NCBI RefSeq assembly: GCF_947497935.1
Contig: NZ_CANMIO010000009.1
Location: forward strand, 62,001-126,000
Origin: an uncultured Shewanella sp.
GTDB lineage: Bacteria > Pseudomonadota > Gammaproteobacteria > Enterobacterales > Shewanellaceae
Length of the DNA: 64,000 nt
Reading direction: 5' to 3'
The notes under the pieces are model-generated. The model was not told the DNA's origin. It saw only the letters and a program-made list of their open reading frames with translations, and did no database searches. Position 1 is the stretch's first letter; the number at the start of each line of letters is the position of its first letter. Below are positions 17,190 to 29,097 of this stretch, in pieces. The position numbers and the translations under genes are program-made.

Positions 17190-19577
17190 TTAGTCCCTCA
17201 ACGATGCGTTGAACTCGTCTTTCAGAGCAGAAACCACGACGTCTACCATCTCAGCGATTTCTTTCTCTTCCAATGTACGAGCGTTGTCTTGTAATAAGAG
17301 TGCTATTGCAAGGCTCTTTTTGCCTTCCTCTACACCTTTACCTCGGTATACATCGAACAAGTTTATGCCAACCAACTGATTTTCGCCAACTTTTCTTATC
17401 AATTTTACAACATCATTCGCTGCAACAGCGTCATCAACTACGATGGCGATATCACGGCGGTTAGCTGGAAACTTAGATACAGTCTGGGCTAGCGGCAAAT
17501 TAGCGTGCAATAAAGCATCTAATTCTAGCTCGAAAATAATTGTTTTTCCGTTTAGGCCAAATGGCTTCTCTAGGCTCGGATGAACCGTACCTATGATACC
17601 AATTACGCGATCATCTCTTAGGATTTCAGCACATTGCCCCGGATGAAGCGCTGGATGAGTTGCCGCTCTGAAGCTAAATTCAGCATCAGCAACAGTCAAA
17701 CCTATGACAGCTTCTAAATCACCTTTTAGGTCGAAGAAGTCAACGGTTTTCGACTCCATTGTCCAATGTTCGTCATTTTGGTTACCAGCAATCACAGCAG
17801 CAAGCATTGGTTGCTGTGACACGCCAGATTCTGCTGACTCATTTGGTACGAAGCGCAGGCCCGTCTCAAACAATCTTACGCGGTTCTGCTGACGGCTCTG
17901 GTTATAACCTACTGCAGTCAAAAGACCGGTGAACATAGATAGACGCATAGCAGACATTTCAACCGAAATTGGGTTCGGAAGAATCATCGCCTCTGCACCT
18001 GGATGCACTAGCTCTTGTTGCTTAGGATCAACAAAGCTATAAGTCACCGCTTCTTGGAAGCCACGAGCCACTAACATGCTGCGAACACGCTTAATGTTAA
18101 TGTTAGACTCTTTATGGTCTGACATGCTTAGCTGAGCAACAGGCGCGATATTTGGAATGTTGTTGTAACCGTAAATACGGGCAACTTCTTCAATCAAATC
18201 TTCTTCAATCGCCATGTCGAAACGGTAAGTTGCCGTGGTTACATTCCACAAGCCTTCACTCACTTCAACGATAAAGCCTAAACGCTCAAGAATCTCTTTA
18301 ACTTCAGCATCGTCAATATGATGACCCAAAGTCTTATCTAGCTTGCTACGGCGCAATACAATCTGTACTGGCTTAGGTAGATTCTCTTCAGATTTAGCTT
18401 CAACAACTGGGCCCGCTTCACCACCACAAATGTCTAATACTAGACGGCTAGCACGATCCATGACTTTTTGTTGAAGTTCTGGGTCAACACCACGTTCGAA
18501 ACGGTGTGATGCATCAGTATGCAGACCAATCTTACGCGCCTTGCCTAAGATAGCTAGCGGTGCAAAGTAAGCGCACTCAAGTACGATATCAGTGGTTTCA
18601 GTGGTTACACCGCTGTGCTCACCACCAAATACACCCGCAAGTGCTAATGGCTTAACTTGGTCAGCAATAATCAGCATGCCTTCAGGAATAGTGATTTCAT
18701 TGCCATCAAGTAGAGTCAGTTTCTCTTCGCCGTTAGGCTTACGAACCACAATACCGCCATCTAACTTAGCTAAGTCAAATGCGTGCATTGGCTGACCAAA
18801 CTCAATCAACACAAAGTTCGTGATATCAACGATTGGGTCGATAGAGCGGATACCGCTACGACGCAATTTTTCTTGCATCCATAGTGGTGTGTCAGCTTTA
18901 ACGTTAACGTTTTTGATCACACGCCCTAAGTAACGACCACATTCTTTAGGCTCTTGAATGTCAACTGTAACTGCATCAGCAATAGTCGCTTCAACCGCAT
19001 CCCAGGTCGGTTCTGTAACCGATTGACGGTTTAGCACGCCAACTTCACGAGCAAGACCAGCCATACCTAGACAGTCTGCGCGGTTAGCCGTTAAGTCTAC
19101 ATCGATGACAGCATCGTTTAGATCTAAGTATTCACGTACGTCTTGGCCAACAGGTGCATCTAGTGGCAATTCAATGATGCCATCGCTTTCGATATCAACG
19201 CCAAGCTCGCCAAATGAGCACAACATACCAAATGATGGTTGCCCACGTAGCTTAGCTTTTTTGATTTTGAAATCGCCAGGTAGCACAGCGCCAACCATAG
19301 CAACCGCAACTTTAAGACCTAAACGGCAGTTTGATGCACCGCACACGATATCGATGAGCTCTTCGCCGCCAACATTAATTTTAGTTACGCGTAGTTTGTC
19401 TGCATCTGGGTGCTGACCACATTCAACCACTTCACCAACAACAACGCCGCTAAAATCTGCCGCTACAGGCTCAATGCCGTCAACTTCAAGACCGGCCATA
19501 GTAATTTGGTGTGATAATTCTTCGCGGTTAACACTTGGGTTAACCCACTCACGAAGCCAAGATTCGCTAAATTTCAT
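17190..19577 (-). CDS. pheT: Phenylalanine-tRNA ligase beta subunit
   Basis: PheT forms the alpha2-beta2 synthetase with PheS. The 795-residue protein has the domains in order: EMAP-like tRNA-binding domain (about 40-150), B3/B4 editing domain (about 210-385), B5 domain (about 400-475), synthetase-like core (about 490-690) and C-terminal FDX-ACB anticodon domain (about 700-795, opening [14 protein letters not shown]). It lies 16 bases downstream of pheS on the minus strand. Confidence 0.97.
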
Positions 19578-19593
19578 GCTATTACAGCTCCGT

Positions 19594-21025
<1,432 letters not shown>

Positions 21026-22525
21026 ATGATGAAAGAAGTTAAGTTCCGCTGGGTTGATAAATATCTTATCCATATGACACTCAAAACAAAGTTTGCATTA
21101 TTAGCGATAATCCCCATCATCACCCTCTTAGGTTTATCGGCTCTGTTGAACAGCGAATACAGACAAAACCTGCTCGATAGCCAAATCACTCAAACCCAAG
21201 AGTTCAACCATACACTCAATGAAGCACTCGATGTTGCCTACCAGTATATTCCCGAAGAAAACAAAGCGGCATTCCTGACTGCCATAAAAGGCGACCTGTC
21301 TGTCTATCATAAGCAAAATGCCAGCCAGCAAATATCGGCTATGGCCGCTAAAGGTGGTGAGGCTAATATCAATGGGGATATGATAGAAAGCGTCAGCTCT
21401 ATTGGCTCACAAGGCATTATTACCGTTTTAACCACAGAGCAAAATACAAGCAGCCATAACGAATATGTGGCCTATCTTGCTACAGGCCTATTGATCTTGA
21501 TTATCCTAATTGTCAGTTACTATATTTCAAGTTTCGTTGGCGGCGCACTCTACACCAACGTCATGGCGCTTAAGAGAGCCGCCCTGGGGGATTTAACAGG
21601 TCGACTTAACTTCTTTGAAGTGAAAGATGAGTTCAGTATCCTTGCCATCAGTATCGATACCTTAGTCGAGCGCCAACATAAGCTAGTCAGTGAAATAACC
21701 AGTGCCAGTCAACAAATTCACAATGTAGTTCAAGCTTTTAGAAATACAGCTGAGGAAGGTCAATCATTAGCAATGAATCAGCGCCAACATATCGACTCAT
21801 TAGCGACAGCGATGGAGCAGATGACGGCCGCTGTATCTGAAGTCGCGCGTAATGCAGAACTGTCTTCAGCTGAAACCCAGGAAGCTAATATCCAAGTCGA
21901 CGCTGGCTCACGAGACATTGCCATTACAGTTGAAGCGATCGGCGGGTTATCGGTAGAAATTGGTGACGCCTCAGAAGCGGTAAACAAGCTCAATGAAAAT
22001 GCCGCAAAAATCGATGAAGTGGTCACCACAATTAATGCTATTTCTGAACAGACTAACTTATTAGCCTTAAATGCAGCCATTGAAGCGGCACGAGCAGGTG
22101 AACAAGGCCGTGGCTTTGCTGTGGTCGCCGATGAGGTTAGGACCCTTGCCGGACGAACTCAAGCAGCAACTGTTGAGATCAAAACCATGATTGAAGCACT
22201 ACAATCAGGGGCGCGTAACCTTAAGCAAGTCATGCATCGAACCGTAGAGAAAGCTGAAGAAGGTAAGAAACACGTACTAGATACGGGTAAAGACTTGGAA
22301 GGCATAGCTCATCACAGTGCCAAAGTCTTCGAGATGAGTGAGTTGATTGCCACATCTGCCGAAGAACAGTCCTCTGTTGCAAACGAGATAGCCACTAATC
22401 TTATGGACATTCGCAATCAATCTCATGATGTCGAGCAATCTGCAAATCAATCGGTTTCAGGCTGTGATGAACTACATGCAACTGCCGAACAGCTAGATAA
22501 ACTGCTTATTGGCTTAAAGGTCTAG
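21026..22525 (+). CDS. Methyl-accepting chemotaxis protein
   Basis: This 499-residue inner-membrane chemoreceptor signals to CheA/CheW. It has a membrane helix at about residues 21-42, a short periplasmic part (about 43-148), a second helix at about 149-170, a HAMP segment (about 171-228) and a cytoplasmic signalling domain. The hairpin tip [19 protein letters not shown] and [15 protein letters not shown] identify the family. The periplasmic part, about 105 residues, is too small for a Cache pair and its ligand cannot be predicted. No C-terminal NWETF-type CheR tether is present. A terminator follows. Confidence 0.93.
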   Translation: MMKEVKFRWVDKYLIHMTLKTKFALLAIIPIITLLGLSALLNSEYRQNLLDSQITQTQEFNHTLNEALDVAYQYIPEENKAAFLTAIKGDLSVYHKQNASQQISAMAAKGGEANINGDMIESVSSIGSQGIITVLTTEQNTSSHNEYVAYLATGLLILIILIVSYYISSFVGGALYTNVMALKRAALGDLTGRLNFFEVKDEFSILAISIDTLVERQHKLVSEITSASQQIHNVVQAFRNTAEEGQSLAMNQRQHIDSLATAMEQMTAAVSEVARNAELSSAETQEANIQVDAGSRDIAITVEAIGGLSVEIGDASEAVNKLNENAAKIDEVVTTINAISEQTNLLALNAAIEAARAGEQGRGFAVVADEVRTLAGRTQAATVEIKTMIEALQSGARNLKQVMHRTVEKAEEGKKHVLDTGKDLEGIAHHSAKVFEMSELIATSAEEQSSVANEIATNLMDIRNQSHDVEQSANQSVSGCDELHATAEQLDKLLIGLKV

Positions 22526-22537
22526 TTCTACCAATAT

Positions 22538-22566
22538 AAAAAAGCAGCCATCTGGCTGCTTTTTTA
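22538..22566 (+). terminator. Chemoreceptor gene terminator
   Basis: AAAAGCAGCCA (22540-22550) pairs with TGGCTGCTTTT (22553-22563), followed by a T-run. It lies 15 bases after the stop. Confidence 0.9.
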
Positions 22567-22716
22567 ATTCTAAAGAAATTTCACTCACTAAAGCCCGCCT
22601 TTGTTTTACAAAAAAACAACAAGACTTATATAATTAGCTAAACAACAAGCCCCATATCTTATTTAGTACGGATACCAATGAAGGGGGGAATTCATTATTT
22701 GAGTAGATAATTATAC

Positions 22717-25317
22717 ATGGCTAAACTCAATACACAGTATGCAAAATTAACCGACTGGCGCTCAAATTTACCCATGCAGTTTATGTTGGTTCAACTGCTC
22801 GTCGCCGCCGTTATCATTATTACCAGCGTGTGGTTTCTCAAAACCATCGAAACTGAGCGCTTGATTGATAACCAAGAGTTTTTGAGTATCAATCAAGGAA
22901 AAACCATCGTCGCTAAACTGCAGCAAAAAACCAATAAAATTGAAAACCTCGCCGTATCAATGGGTGCTTTAGGAGAACTGTACCAACATAATCATCAACA
23001 GTTACAAACTGCAATACCTGCACTATTAGATCAACCAGGCCAACAAGAAGTCATACTCGGCGGTGGAATATGGCCCGAACCGTTTAAATTTGACCCTAAC
23101 AATAAAAAAGACAGTTACTTTTGGGCGCGAAACTTTGCCGACGAGCTGATTGCAGTCAACGACTATAACGCTGAGGATATATCGCCCTATTACGATGAAA
23201 ATTGGTATATTCCAGCAAAATTCTACCCAACAGATACGACCTATTGGTCTAAATCTTATATTGACCCTTTTACCCAAAAGGCGATGCTGACAGCATCCGT
23301 TCCTATGTGGCAAGACCATGAGTTCATCGGGGTCTCCACAGTAGATGTAGCACTATCGAGCTTAGATAATTTTTTTAACACTGCAATATCGAGCCAAGGC
23401 GGCTATGTATTCGCGCTTGATCAACAAAACCGTTTATTATCCTATCCAGACCTAGACAATAACAACGACGTCGATAAACAGGCACTGTTTCAACCGTTCA
23501 CTAAATTTGCCCAAGTACACCCCTCTTTCCAGCCTCTTCAAGAAACCATCAAGCAGATTGATGTCGATTTTGTTCAACAGGCAAACCTTAATAAAGCCTA
23601 TGAAGAAGCACAGCTAGTTAAAATAATTAAAAATATTCCGAAGAATGAACGCGCTAAGCTTGTGGCATTGATAAATCAAAATGCTAATAACAAACTTCAA
23701 CAGGTAGAACTCGTCGCAAGCCTTCAACTTGATAGCGATCCTAGGCTTAAAGAACCCGTCATTGTTACCGTATTCTTAATGCCGGGAACCTACTGGAAGA
23801 TTGTCTTAGTCACCCCCATGTCGAGCATCGCCTATAACGCTGAGTCATTAGCAAGCTCTGTCGGCATCTACTTAGTTAGTATACAAATATTTGCGCTGAT
23901 CCTGCTTTTCATTGTACAGAATAAATTGTTTATCACGCCGATAAGCCGTATGGTTCGCGCGTTAAATGATTCAAATCCAGCCAAAATTGAACTTGAAGCG
24001 ACAACACGTAATGATGAAATAGGTATGCTCGCCAAAGCCTTTAGTTCTAGGACTCGACAATTAGAAATCGCGCTAGCCAGTTTAGACGCCACTAACCTTG
24101 CCTTAGAGCAACAATTAGACGTTCAACAACAATCTAAAACAGAATTAGAAGAGAAAAAAGAGCAGCTTAACTCAGTACTAAATTCCGCTCACAATTTAAT
24201 ATTCATCAAAAACAGAAAAGGTGAATTTACCTTAGTCAACGACCAGTTCTGCAGTGCGTTAGCTCTCAAGCGTGAGAAGATTTTAGGCAACAAAGATCAA
24301 CTGATAATGCCTAAAGAGATTGCAAAGCTAGATCAAGAAAAAGATCTGATTGTGTTCAATGAAAAGCTTGAATTAAGTTACGAACAAAGCTTTCCACTCG
24401 ATGGGAAGCAACATATCTATCTCGTCACTAAGTTCCCTATTTTCAATGAGAACAAAGAACTAACCTCTGTCGGTACAATCGCATTTGATATCAGTGCCAA
24501 CAAAGAAATTGAGCTTAAAAAACGGGCGCAATTTGAGATCCTGAGGCAGGAAACCTCAGATAATATTCGCTTCATTGAAAAGCTTGAGTTGACAAATAAA
24601 CGTTTACAGAGTGAAAGCCAGCAAGCCAAGTTTGACAATAACCGCCAAAACAACTTCGAAAGGGTCAAGCGTGAGAATCAAACCCTGTACCCTTCTCTTG
24701 TCTCAACAATTGTAAAGCCCATATTCAGAAAACAAGATGATTTAGCGGCCAGTGCTTACAGACTTGCAAATGGCGAGATTAATGTGACCGACTTTAACAC
24801 CAAACTAGCTGCACAAACTGAGCGACTAAGACATCTTGAGTATCTATTTTCCGCCCAAGATTATATCGCCAAGCCTATAGACTTAGTCTCGCTGCTTGAA
24901 CATATTGTCGCGCTGTTGCAACCCAAATTAATCGCGAAGAGTATTGTTTTAGAGATAGATAGCGATAAGAGGTTCATCGTCGAAGGAGTCCATTGGCATT
25001 TCTTGCTAATTTTTTATCGAGCGATCAGTAATACCATTACCGATGCGTTTTATCAGCAAGGCACGGCTCACAAGATGAAGGTTGGCTTAAGCAAAGATAG
25101 TCAGCAAATTGTGATGACCATATATGATAATGGCAAAGGCTTCGATAATACTCAATTAGCAGACCTTCAGAGGACGCTTGAGCAAGCAGAAGTGAAAGGA
25201 ACCCTATCGGCACTCTCTGTGTGGTTAAAGAGTGAGTTTAACGGCAAAGTTAGCGTGACACGCTTACCAATAGAGTCAGGATTTAACACTTTGGTAAGCT
25301 ACAACTTATCGACTTAA
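22717..25317 (+). CDS. Membrane sensor protein with periplasmic sensor, HAMP, PAS and degenerate histidine-kinase end
   Basis: The 866-residue protein has a membrane helix at about 22-42, a large periplasmic part (about 45-375) with Cache-like features (WYIPAKFYP, TYWSKSYIDPF, GVSTVDVALSSLD), a second helix at about 380-402, HAMP (about 403-455), a coiled coil (about 440-485) and a PAS domain (about 490-600). The C-terminal 120 residues keep a GHKL-like G1 box (YDNGKGFD), but the N box is weak (YRAISNTITDAFYQQ) and I find no H-box phosphoacceptor with its usual neighbours. It may be an inactive or atypical kinase. No response regulator gene adjoins it. Confidence 0.75.
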   Translation: MAKLNTQYAKLTDWRSNLPMQFMLVQLLVAAVIIITSVWFLKTIETERLIDNQEFLSINQGKTIVAKLQQKTNKIENLAVSMGALGELYQHNHQQLQTAIPALLDQPGQQEVILGGGIWPEPFKFDPNNKKDSYFWARNFADELIAVNDYNAEDISPYYDENWYIPAKFYPTDTTYWSKSYIDPFTQKAMLTASVPMWQDHEFIGVSTVDVALSSLDNFFNTAISSQGGYVFALDQQNRLLSYPDLDNNNDVDKQALFQPFTKFAQVHPSFQPLQETIKQIDVDFVQQANLNKAYEEAQLVKIIKNIPKNERAKLVALINQNANNKLQQVELVASLQLDSDPRLKEPVIVTVFLMPGTYWKIVLVTPMSSIAYNAESLASSVGIYLVSIQIFALILLFIVQNKLFITPISRMVRALNDSNPAKIELEATTRNDEIGMLAKAFSSRTRQLEIALASLDATNLALEQQLDVQQQSKTELEEKKEQLNSVLNSAHNLIFIKNRKGEFTLVNDQFCSALALKREKILGNKDQLIMPKEIAKLDQEKDLIVFNEKLELSYEQSFPLDGKQHIYLVTKFPIFNENKELTSVGTIAFDISANKEIELKKRAQFEILRQETSDNIRFIEKLELTNKRLQSESQQAKFDNNRQNNFERVKRENQTLYPSLVSTIVKPIFRKQDDLAASAYRLANGEINVTDFNTKLAAQTERLRHLEYLFSAQDYIAKPIDLVSLLEHIVALLQPKLIAKSIVLEIDSDKRFIVEGVHWHFLLIFYRAISNTITDAFYQQGTAHKMKVGLSKDSQQIVMTIYDNGKGFDNTQLADLQRTLEQAEVKGTLSALSVWLKSEFNGKVSVTRLPIESGFNTLVSYNLST

Positions 25318-25325
25318 ATTAACGA

Positions 25326-25364
25326 AAAAGACACCTCACAACGGAAAATGTGCGGGTGTCTTTT
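25326..25364 (+). terminator. Terminator of the sensor gene
   Basis: AAAAGACACC (25326-25335) pairs with GGTGTCTTTT (25355-25364), with a 19-base loop that itself can form CAC/GTG pairs. It lies just after the stop at 25317 and before the convergent protease-like gene; it may act on both strands. Confidence 0.82.
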
Positions 25365-25404
25365 CTAGCCGTTCTATCTATAGGCGTGAAGAACGAGTCT
25401 AAAG

Positions 25405-26280
25405 CTAGAGCGACACATCAACAATGTAGTGCCCCTGAAGCCAATTACGGCCAATTAATAATTTATAAGACATCTTACTTCTGTCTCTTAGGTTAACCTT
25501 CACTTTATATTCTTGACCTGGTTCACCCACCTTGAGCTCGACCATGTAACGGATTTCGCTTCCTTGTGCGTTTCTGATCAATGAGGTTTCCACAATGCGA
25601 GACTTAACCACATGGGACTCGCCCTTTTCATTCTCAGTGGTAAAATGAATCACCTTACCGACATTTTTTTCCATGTCGGGATCTTCATTTTCAATTTTCA
25701 TGTCATAGGCATGCAATGAGTTTTCTACCGCCCCTGTATCGATACGGGTTTTAAAGATTAATCCAGATTCGACAATACTAATCGGTGCAGTCGGACCAAT
25801 TAACTTCTTCTCCGACACATCTACAACATAGCGATCTTTAAGCCAGTTACGCCCGATCAACAGCTTATAGTCCATATGGCTACGATCTCTAAGGTTTACT
25901 CTCACCTTGCGCTCTTTGCCCTTAAAGCCAACATCGAGGTCGACCATATAGCGGGTCTCTGTTCCCTGAGAATTACTCACTGTGGAGGTTTTAACTATCT
26001 TGGCCTTCAAGCGCTGCTTTTCACCAAGATTGTTCTCAGTCGTAAAAGAAACCATCTTGCCAATGTTATCTTTCATCTTCTTAGCGCTACCACCTTCTAC
26101 TTCAATGTCATAAGCATGCAGTGAAGTATTACCCGCTCCGGTGTCGATACGTGCAACATAAGAAAGACCTGCATGGGCCACCGACATTTTGGCAGTAGAA
26201 CCAATGACAGCTTTCTCACTCGCTGCCACCGACAGAGACGACGTTAGTAGTAATAAACACAACCCTACTTTTTTAAGCAT
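25405..26280 (-). CDS. Exported tandem retropepsin-like protein (PF05618-type, two copies)
   Basis: The 291-residue protein has a signal peptide (MLKKVGLCLLLLTSSLSVAA) and two copies of the same domain of about 130 residues (about 24-158 and 159-291). Each copy carries RIDTGA (Asp46, Asp181), a SLHAYD segment, FTTEN, VRVNLRDRS or VKVNLRDRS, and YKLLIGRNWL. The family was once called putative ATP-dependent zinc protease and is now viewed as retropepsin-like aspartic proteases (from memory). Two DTGA motifs in one chain would give a pepsin-like bilobed pseudo-dimer. Activity and substrate are not shown by sequence. The gene is alone on its strand. Confidence 0.85.
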   Translation of the reverse strand: MLKKVGLCLLLLTSSLSVAASEKAVIGSTAKMSVAHAGLSYVARIDTGAGNTSLHAYDIEVEGGSAKKMKDNIGKMVSFTTENNLGEKQRLKAKIVKTSTVSNSQGTETRYMVDLDVGFKGKERKVRVNLRDRSHMDYKLLIGRNWLKDRYVVDVSEKKLIGPTAPISIVESGLIFKTRIDTGAVENSLHAYDMKIENEDPDMEKNVGKVIHFTTENEKGESHVVKSRIVETSLIRNAQGSEIRYMVELKVGEPGQEYKVKVNLRDRSKMSYKLLIGRNWLQGHYIVDVSL

Positions 26281-26453
26281 TGTGATTCCTTAATATGGTT
26301 AATAATTAACAGAGACTTGTTTAGCTTCATGATAGCAAGAAATAAAGGTGAATGAAGAGCGGGGATTATTACATATCAAAGCTGTATGAATACTGGTCCT
26401 TTAACAAAAATAACGGCTGTACTTGGTTAACATTAAAAATTAAGTTATTGCAT

Positions 26454-26750
26454 TTAGTATATAAACTGAAATATGAATAAGCTAAATAATGCGGATGTAC
26501 AGGTGCAGTGGTAAGCATGCCATTTTCGATTAAAGCTCGTATTAAACAGTCTTAAATGCCGATAAAACTGCACTGCCAGCCAGACTAAGACGAAGGGTAC
26601 AAATGGTAAAGACACCACTAAAGGAAAAAAGCCCCAACCAAGATCAAGAGCGTTTTCACTGAACAATCTCAGAAAAAACCAAAACACGAGCAAACAGGCA
26701 TATACAAACATATGCTGCCTATTCATGGATTTTCTTATATTACTCAGCAT
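26454..26750 (-). CDS. Small membrane protein of unknown function
   Basis: I place the start at the ATG ending at 26750, because GGAG lies 7 bases upstream; a start 15 bases earlier lacks such a site. The 98-residue product has two clear membrane helices (about residues 14-34 and 40-62), a basic stretch (FYRHLRLFNTSFNRKWHAYH), and a hydrophobic C-terminal end. I do not recognise the family. The good ribosome binding site supports a real gene. Confidence 0.55.
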   Translation of the reverse strand: MLSNIRKSMNRQHMFVYACLLVFWFFLRLFSENALDLGWGFFPLVVSLPFVPFVLVWLAVQFYRHLRLFNTSFNRKWHAYHCTCTSALFSLFIFQFIY

Positions 26751-26849
26751 AGTGCACTCCCGCATAGATACTGCAACATTAGGCCTTTAGGCCAAGAGCA
26801 ACAAGCTGATAGCGAGAGAGAACTGTAACTAAATATAAAATGCCTAAAA

Positions 26850-27203
26850 TCATTCAGCAGTTAATCTAGCAATTTCTTGGTCAAACAGATTCTTAATCAA
26901 ACAGGAAAACTCGGAAATAAACCGAGTTTGCTCCGCGGTTGCCTTATGACTAGCCACTCGAGCCAAGATCTCCTCAAGATCGTAAACAATGGCATCGACT
27001 TCTCGGATCACTAGGTTTCTCTGGGAGAAAGTCAGTGAAGGGTTTTGGCCACAAACCATGATGATTTGTGCAGCAAGTTGTTCTTCAAACAGTTCCATGA
27101 CTGTTTCTTCACAGGCGTTATGTTGCTGTGAGTTTTCAAATATTCCTAAATGCTCAGTCAAATACTGGATCAGGTGCACATATCCATCTTTATCAGTAAC
27201 CAT
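26850..27203 (-). CDS. Uncharacterised acidic protein (possibly DUF3802)
   Basis: From the ATG at 27203 (MVTDKDGYVHLIQYLTEHLG) the product is 117 residues, acidic and largely helical, without membrane segments or signal peptide. From memory it resembles the DUF3802 family of Shewanella and Vibrio, whose role is unknown. A longer frame begins 30 bases upstream, but the AGGTTGAG preceding the chosen ATG favours the shorter form. It stands alone. Confidence 0.65.
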   Translation of the reverse strand: MVTDKDGYVHLIQYLTEHLGIFENSQQHNACEETVMELFEEQLAAQIIMVCGQNPSLTFSQRNLVIREVDAIVYDLEEILARVASHKATAEQTRFISEFSCLIKNLFDQEIARLTAE

Positions 27204-27535
27204 ACTCAACCTAAAATACACAAATCCAAACACTCTGAGAATTTTCTCTAAAGCACAAGATACGTGAAAAATTTATTATTTATCTTCTAGAGTGGATACT
27301 ATCTGAGTTTATTTCTAATTGAAATCATCCCGATTTGAACCGTGTCACTTTTGCGATGAAGCGCGCTACATTGAACATAACGCTCAGTCCCCTAATCTCA
27401 CAAAATTAAAGTCTGCGAGACCAAGTAACTTTGTAAAAACTAAGCAAGAGCAAAGCATATCTAAGTGAAAGGCTGTACCATCCGCTAAAATGACAGTACA
27501 ACCCTAAATCTAATAACCCTAAACGCGTTTTATAA
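27204..27535. other. Intergenic region without identifiable content
   Basis: This 332-base A+T-rich stretch lies between two minus-strand genes. I see no reading frame, strong hairpin or repeat; it presumably holds the promoter of the gene ending at 26850. Confidence 0.5.
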
Positions 27536-28117
27536 CTATTGTTTTAGGTTCAGCATAAAAGAGACAGGTACCGCTTTACTAATCGCCGATAATCCAGCTA
27601 CTTCACGCAGTTTTTCGACTCCTGCTGTCAGACCGAAACTGTCAGCATTCACTATTACTGGGGCCACACTGGCAACGAGAATGTGAGAATCAGATAACTT
27701 GGCGATGCTCACAGTAAAAGCCATCTTTTGCTTCTTACCATGCAACGCTACTTCTGCATCAACAGTTGCCACCTTCACCGAACCTACGGCTAGATCTGCG
27801 AGCAACTTAGGGTCAACCTTGGCTTTCAGAGTCAGCTTCGGATACTTATCCACTTCAAACAGTAGAGAGTCCATACGCTCATCACGAATGTCGATGTTTG
27901 TTGCCACACTTGCCAAGGAAATTGAAAAATTGAACTGTCCTTTATCATTCAAGGTTCCTGCAACAGAGTTAAAATGATGGACCTCAGCAATATCGCCCTT
28001 CTTAATCGATATAAAGTTTACATTGGAGCCGTCATTCTCAACAGTCCAGGTACCTGCTGAAGCCACCAGCGACAAAGGCAGCAATAATATGCCTATGATT
28101 ATACTTTTCATTTTCAC
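27536..28117 (-). CDS. YceI-family periplasmic lipid-binding protein
   Basis: The 193-residue protein has a signal peptide (MKMKSIIIGILLLPLSLVASAG) and the YceI domain: a lipocalin-like barrel that binds polyisoprenoid chains. The opening GTWTVENDGSNVNFIS, the paired IRDERMDSLLFEV motif and the later VDAEVALHGKKQ strand match the family. Proteins of this family respond to base or stress in E. coli; the role here is unspecified. It stands alone on the minus strand. Confidence 0.88.
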   Translation of the reverse strand: MKMKSIIIGILLLPLSLVASAGTWTVENDGSNVNFISIKKGDIAEVHHFNSVAGTLNDKGQFNFSISLASVATNIDIRDERMDSLLFEVDKYPKLTLKAKVDPKLLADLAVGSVKVATVDAEVALHGKKQKMAFTVSIAKLSDSHILVASVAPVIVNADSFGLTAGVEKLREVAGLSAISKAVPVSFMLNLKQ

Positions 28118-28278
28118 TTCCTCTCGAGATTTAGTTATTCACCTTGATAGTTAAGCTTAATCTAATTCAACGATTTACCATTCACAAGCGCTTATTTTTA
28201 AACTACCAGCCCCAGTAATGATTAGATCGATAACTTACCAGTACATTCATTTATATTAGGATGGATCGCCAGAAACAC

Positions 28279-28303
28279 AAAAGCCGCAACAAATGCGGCT
28301 TTT
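28279..28303 (-). terminator. pdxH terminator
   Basis: AAAAGCCGCA (28279-28288) pairs with TGCGGCTTTT (28294-28303). It lies 15 bases beyond the pdxH stop, and A-runs on both sides make it usable in either direction. Confidence 0.85.
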
Positions 28304-28317
28304 AAAAAAAACGATAG

Positions 28318-28956
28318 TTATGGAGCTAAACGACTGTGTTCCCAGCTATCTTCGTTCTTGGTATAGATAAATCGGTCGTGTAAACGATGTTCGCCACCTT
28401 GCCAGAACTCTATACTTGTTGGCCTAACAAGATAACCGCCCCAAAATTTCGGCAGAGGTACATCACCTTTAGCAAACTTAGCTTTCATCTCGGCAAACTT
28501 ACTTTCAAGCGCTTTTCTTGCGCTAATAGGGCTAGATTGTTTAGATACCCAAGCAGCAATTTGGCTCTCTTTGGGACGGCTCATAAAGTACTTCAGTACC
28601 TCGGTTTTAGACAGCGGCTCCGCAACACCAGTAACCGCAACCTGCTTATCTAAGCTATGCCAAGGAAATAGAATGCTAACCTGTGCATTATTAGCAATAT
28701 GCTGGGCCTTACGGCTCTCTAGATTCGTGAAAAATACAAACCCATCATTATCAAATCGCTTGAGTAATACAATTCTCTGGAAAGGCTGACCATTCTCATC
28801 GACTGTCGCGACAGACATTGCCGTTGGATCTTTAATGTCAGAATCACGAATGACTTCCAACCACACGTTAAATAGGTCCATAGGATCACTAGGCACCTCT
28901 TCATTATGCAATCCACCTAATGTGTATTCGCGTCTGATATCACTGATCTCTGACAT
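28318..28956 (-). CDS. pdxH: Pyridoxamine 5'-phosphate oxidase
   Basis: PdxH is the FMN-dependent oxidase that makes pyridoxal 5'-phosphate from the pyridoxine or pyridoxamine phosphate. The 212-residue length is typical. The FMN-binding segment [18 protein letters not shown] (about residues 61-78), [12 protein letters not shown] and the C-terminal [12 protein letters not shown]...RLAP end are characteristic. It is a single-gene unit between two hairpin terminators. Confidence 0.96.
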   Translation of the reverse strand: MSEISDIRREYTLGGLHNEEVPSDPMDLFNVWLEVIRDSDIKDPTAMSVATVDENGQPFQRIVLLKRFDNDGFVFFTNLESRKAQHIANNAQVSILFPWHSLDKQVAVTGVAEPLSKTEVLKYFMSRPKESQIAAWVSKQSSPISARKALESKFAEMKAKFAKGDVPLPKFWGGYLVRPTSIEFWQGGEHRLHDRFIYTKNEDSWEHSRLAP

Positions 28957-28983
28957 GTTAAAATCCTTTCAAAGCACATAAAA

Positions 28984-29010
28984 AAAGAAGCGCTCATTGA
29001 GCGCTTCTTT
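28984..29010 (-). terminator. speB terminator
   Basis: AAAGAAGCGCT (28984-28994) pairs with AGCGCTTCTTT (29000-29010) across a 5-base loop. On the minus strand a T-run follows. It ends the speB transcript and separates it from pdxH. Confidence 0.87.
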
Positions 29011-29097
29011 AATCATAACAATCTTAGTCGTTAGGCGGGAGCCTTTTAACACACTCCCTGACTAGATATTTTCATCTAATACGTTAGCTAGGATGAC

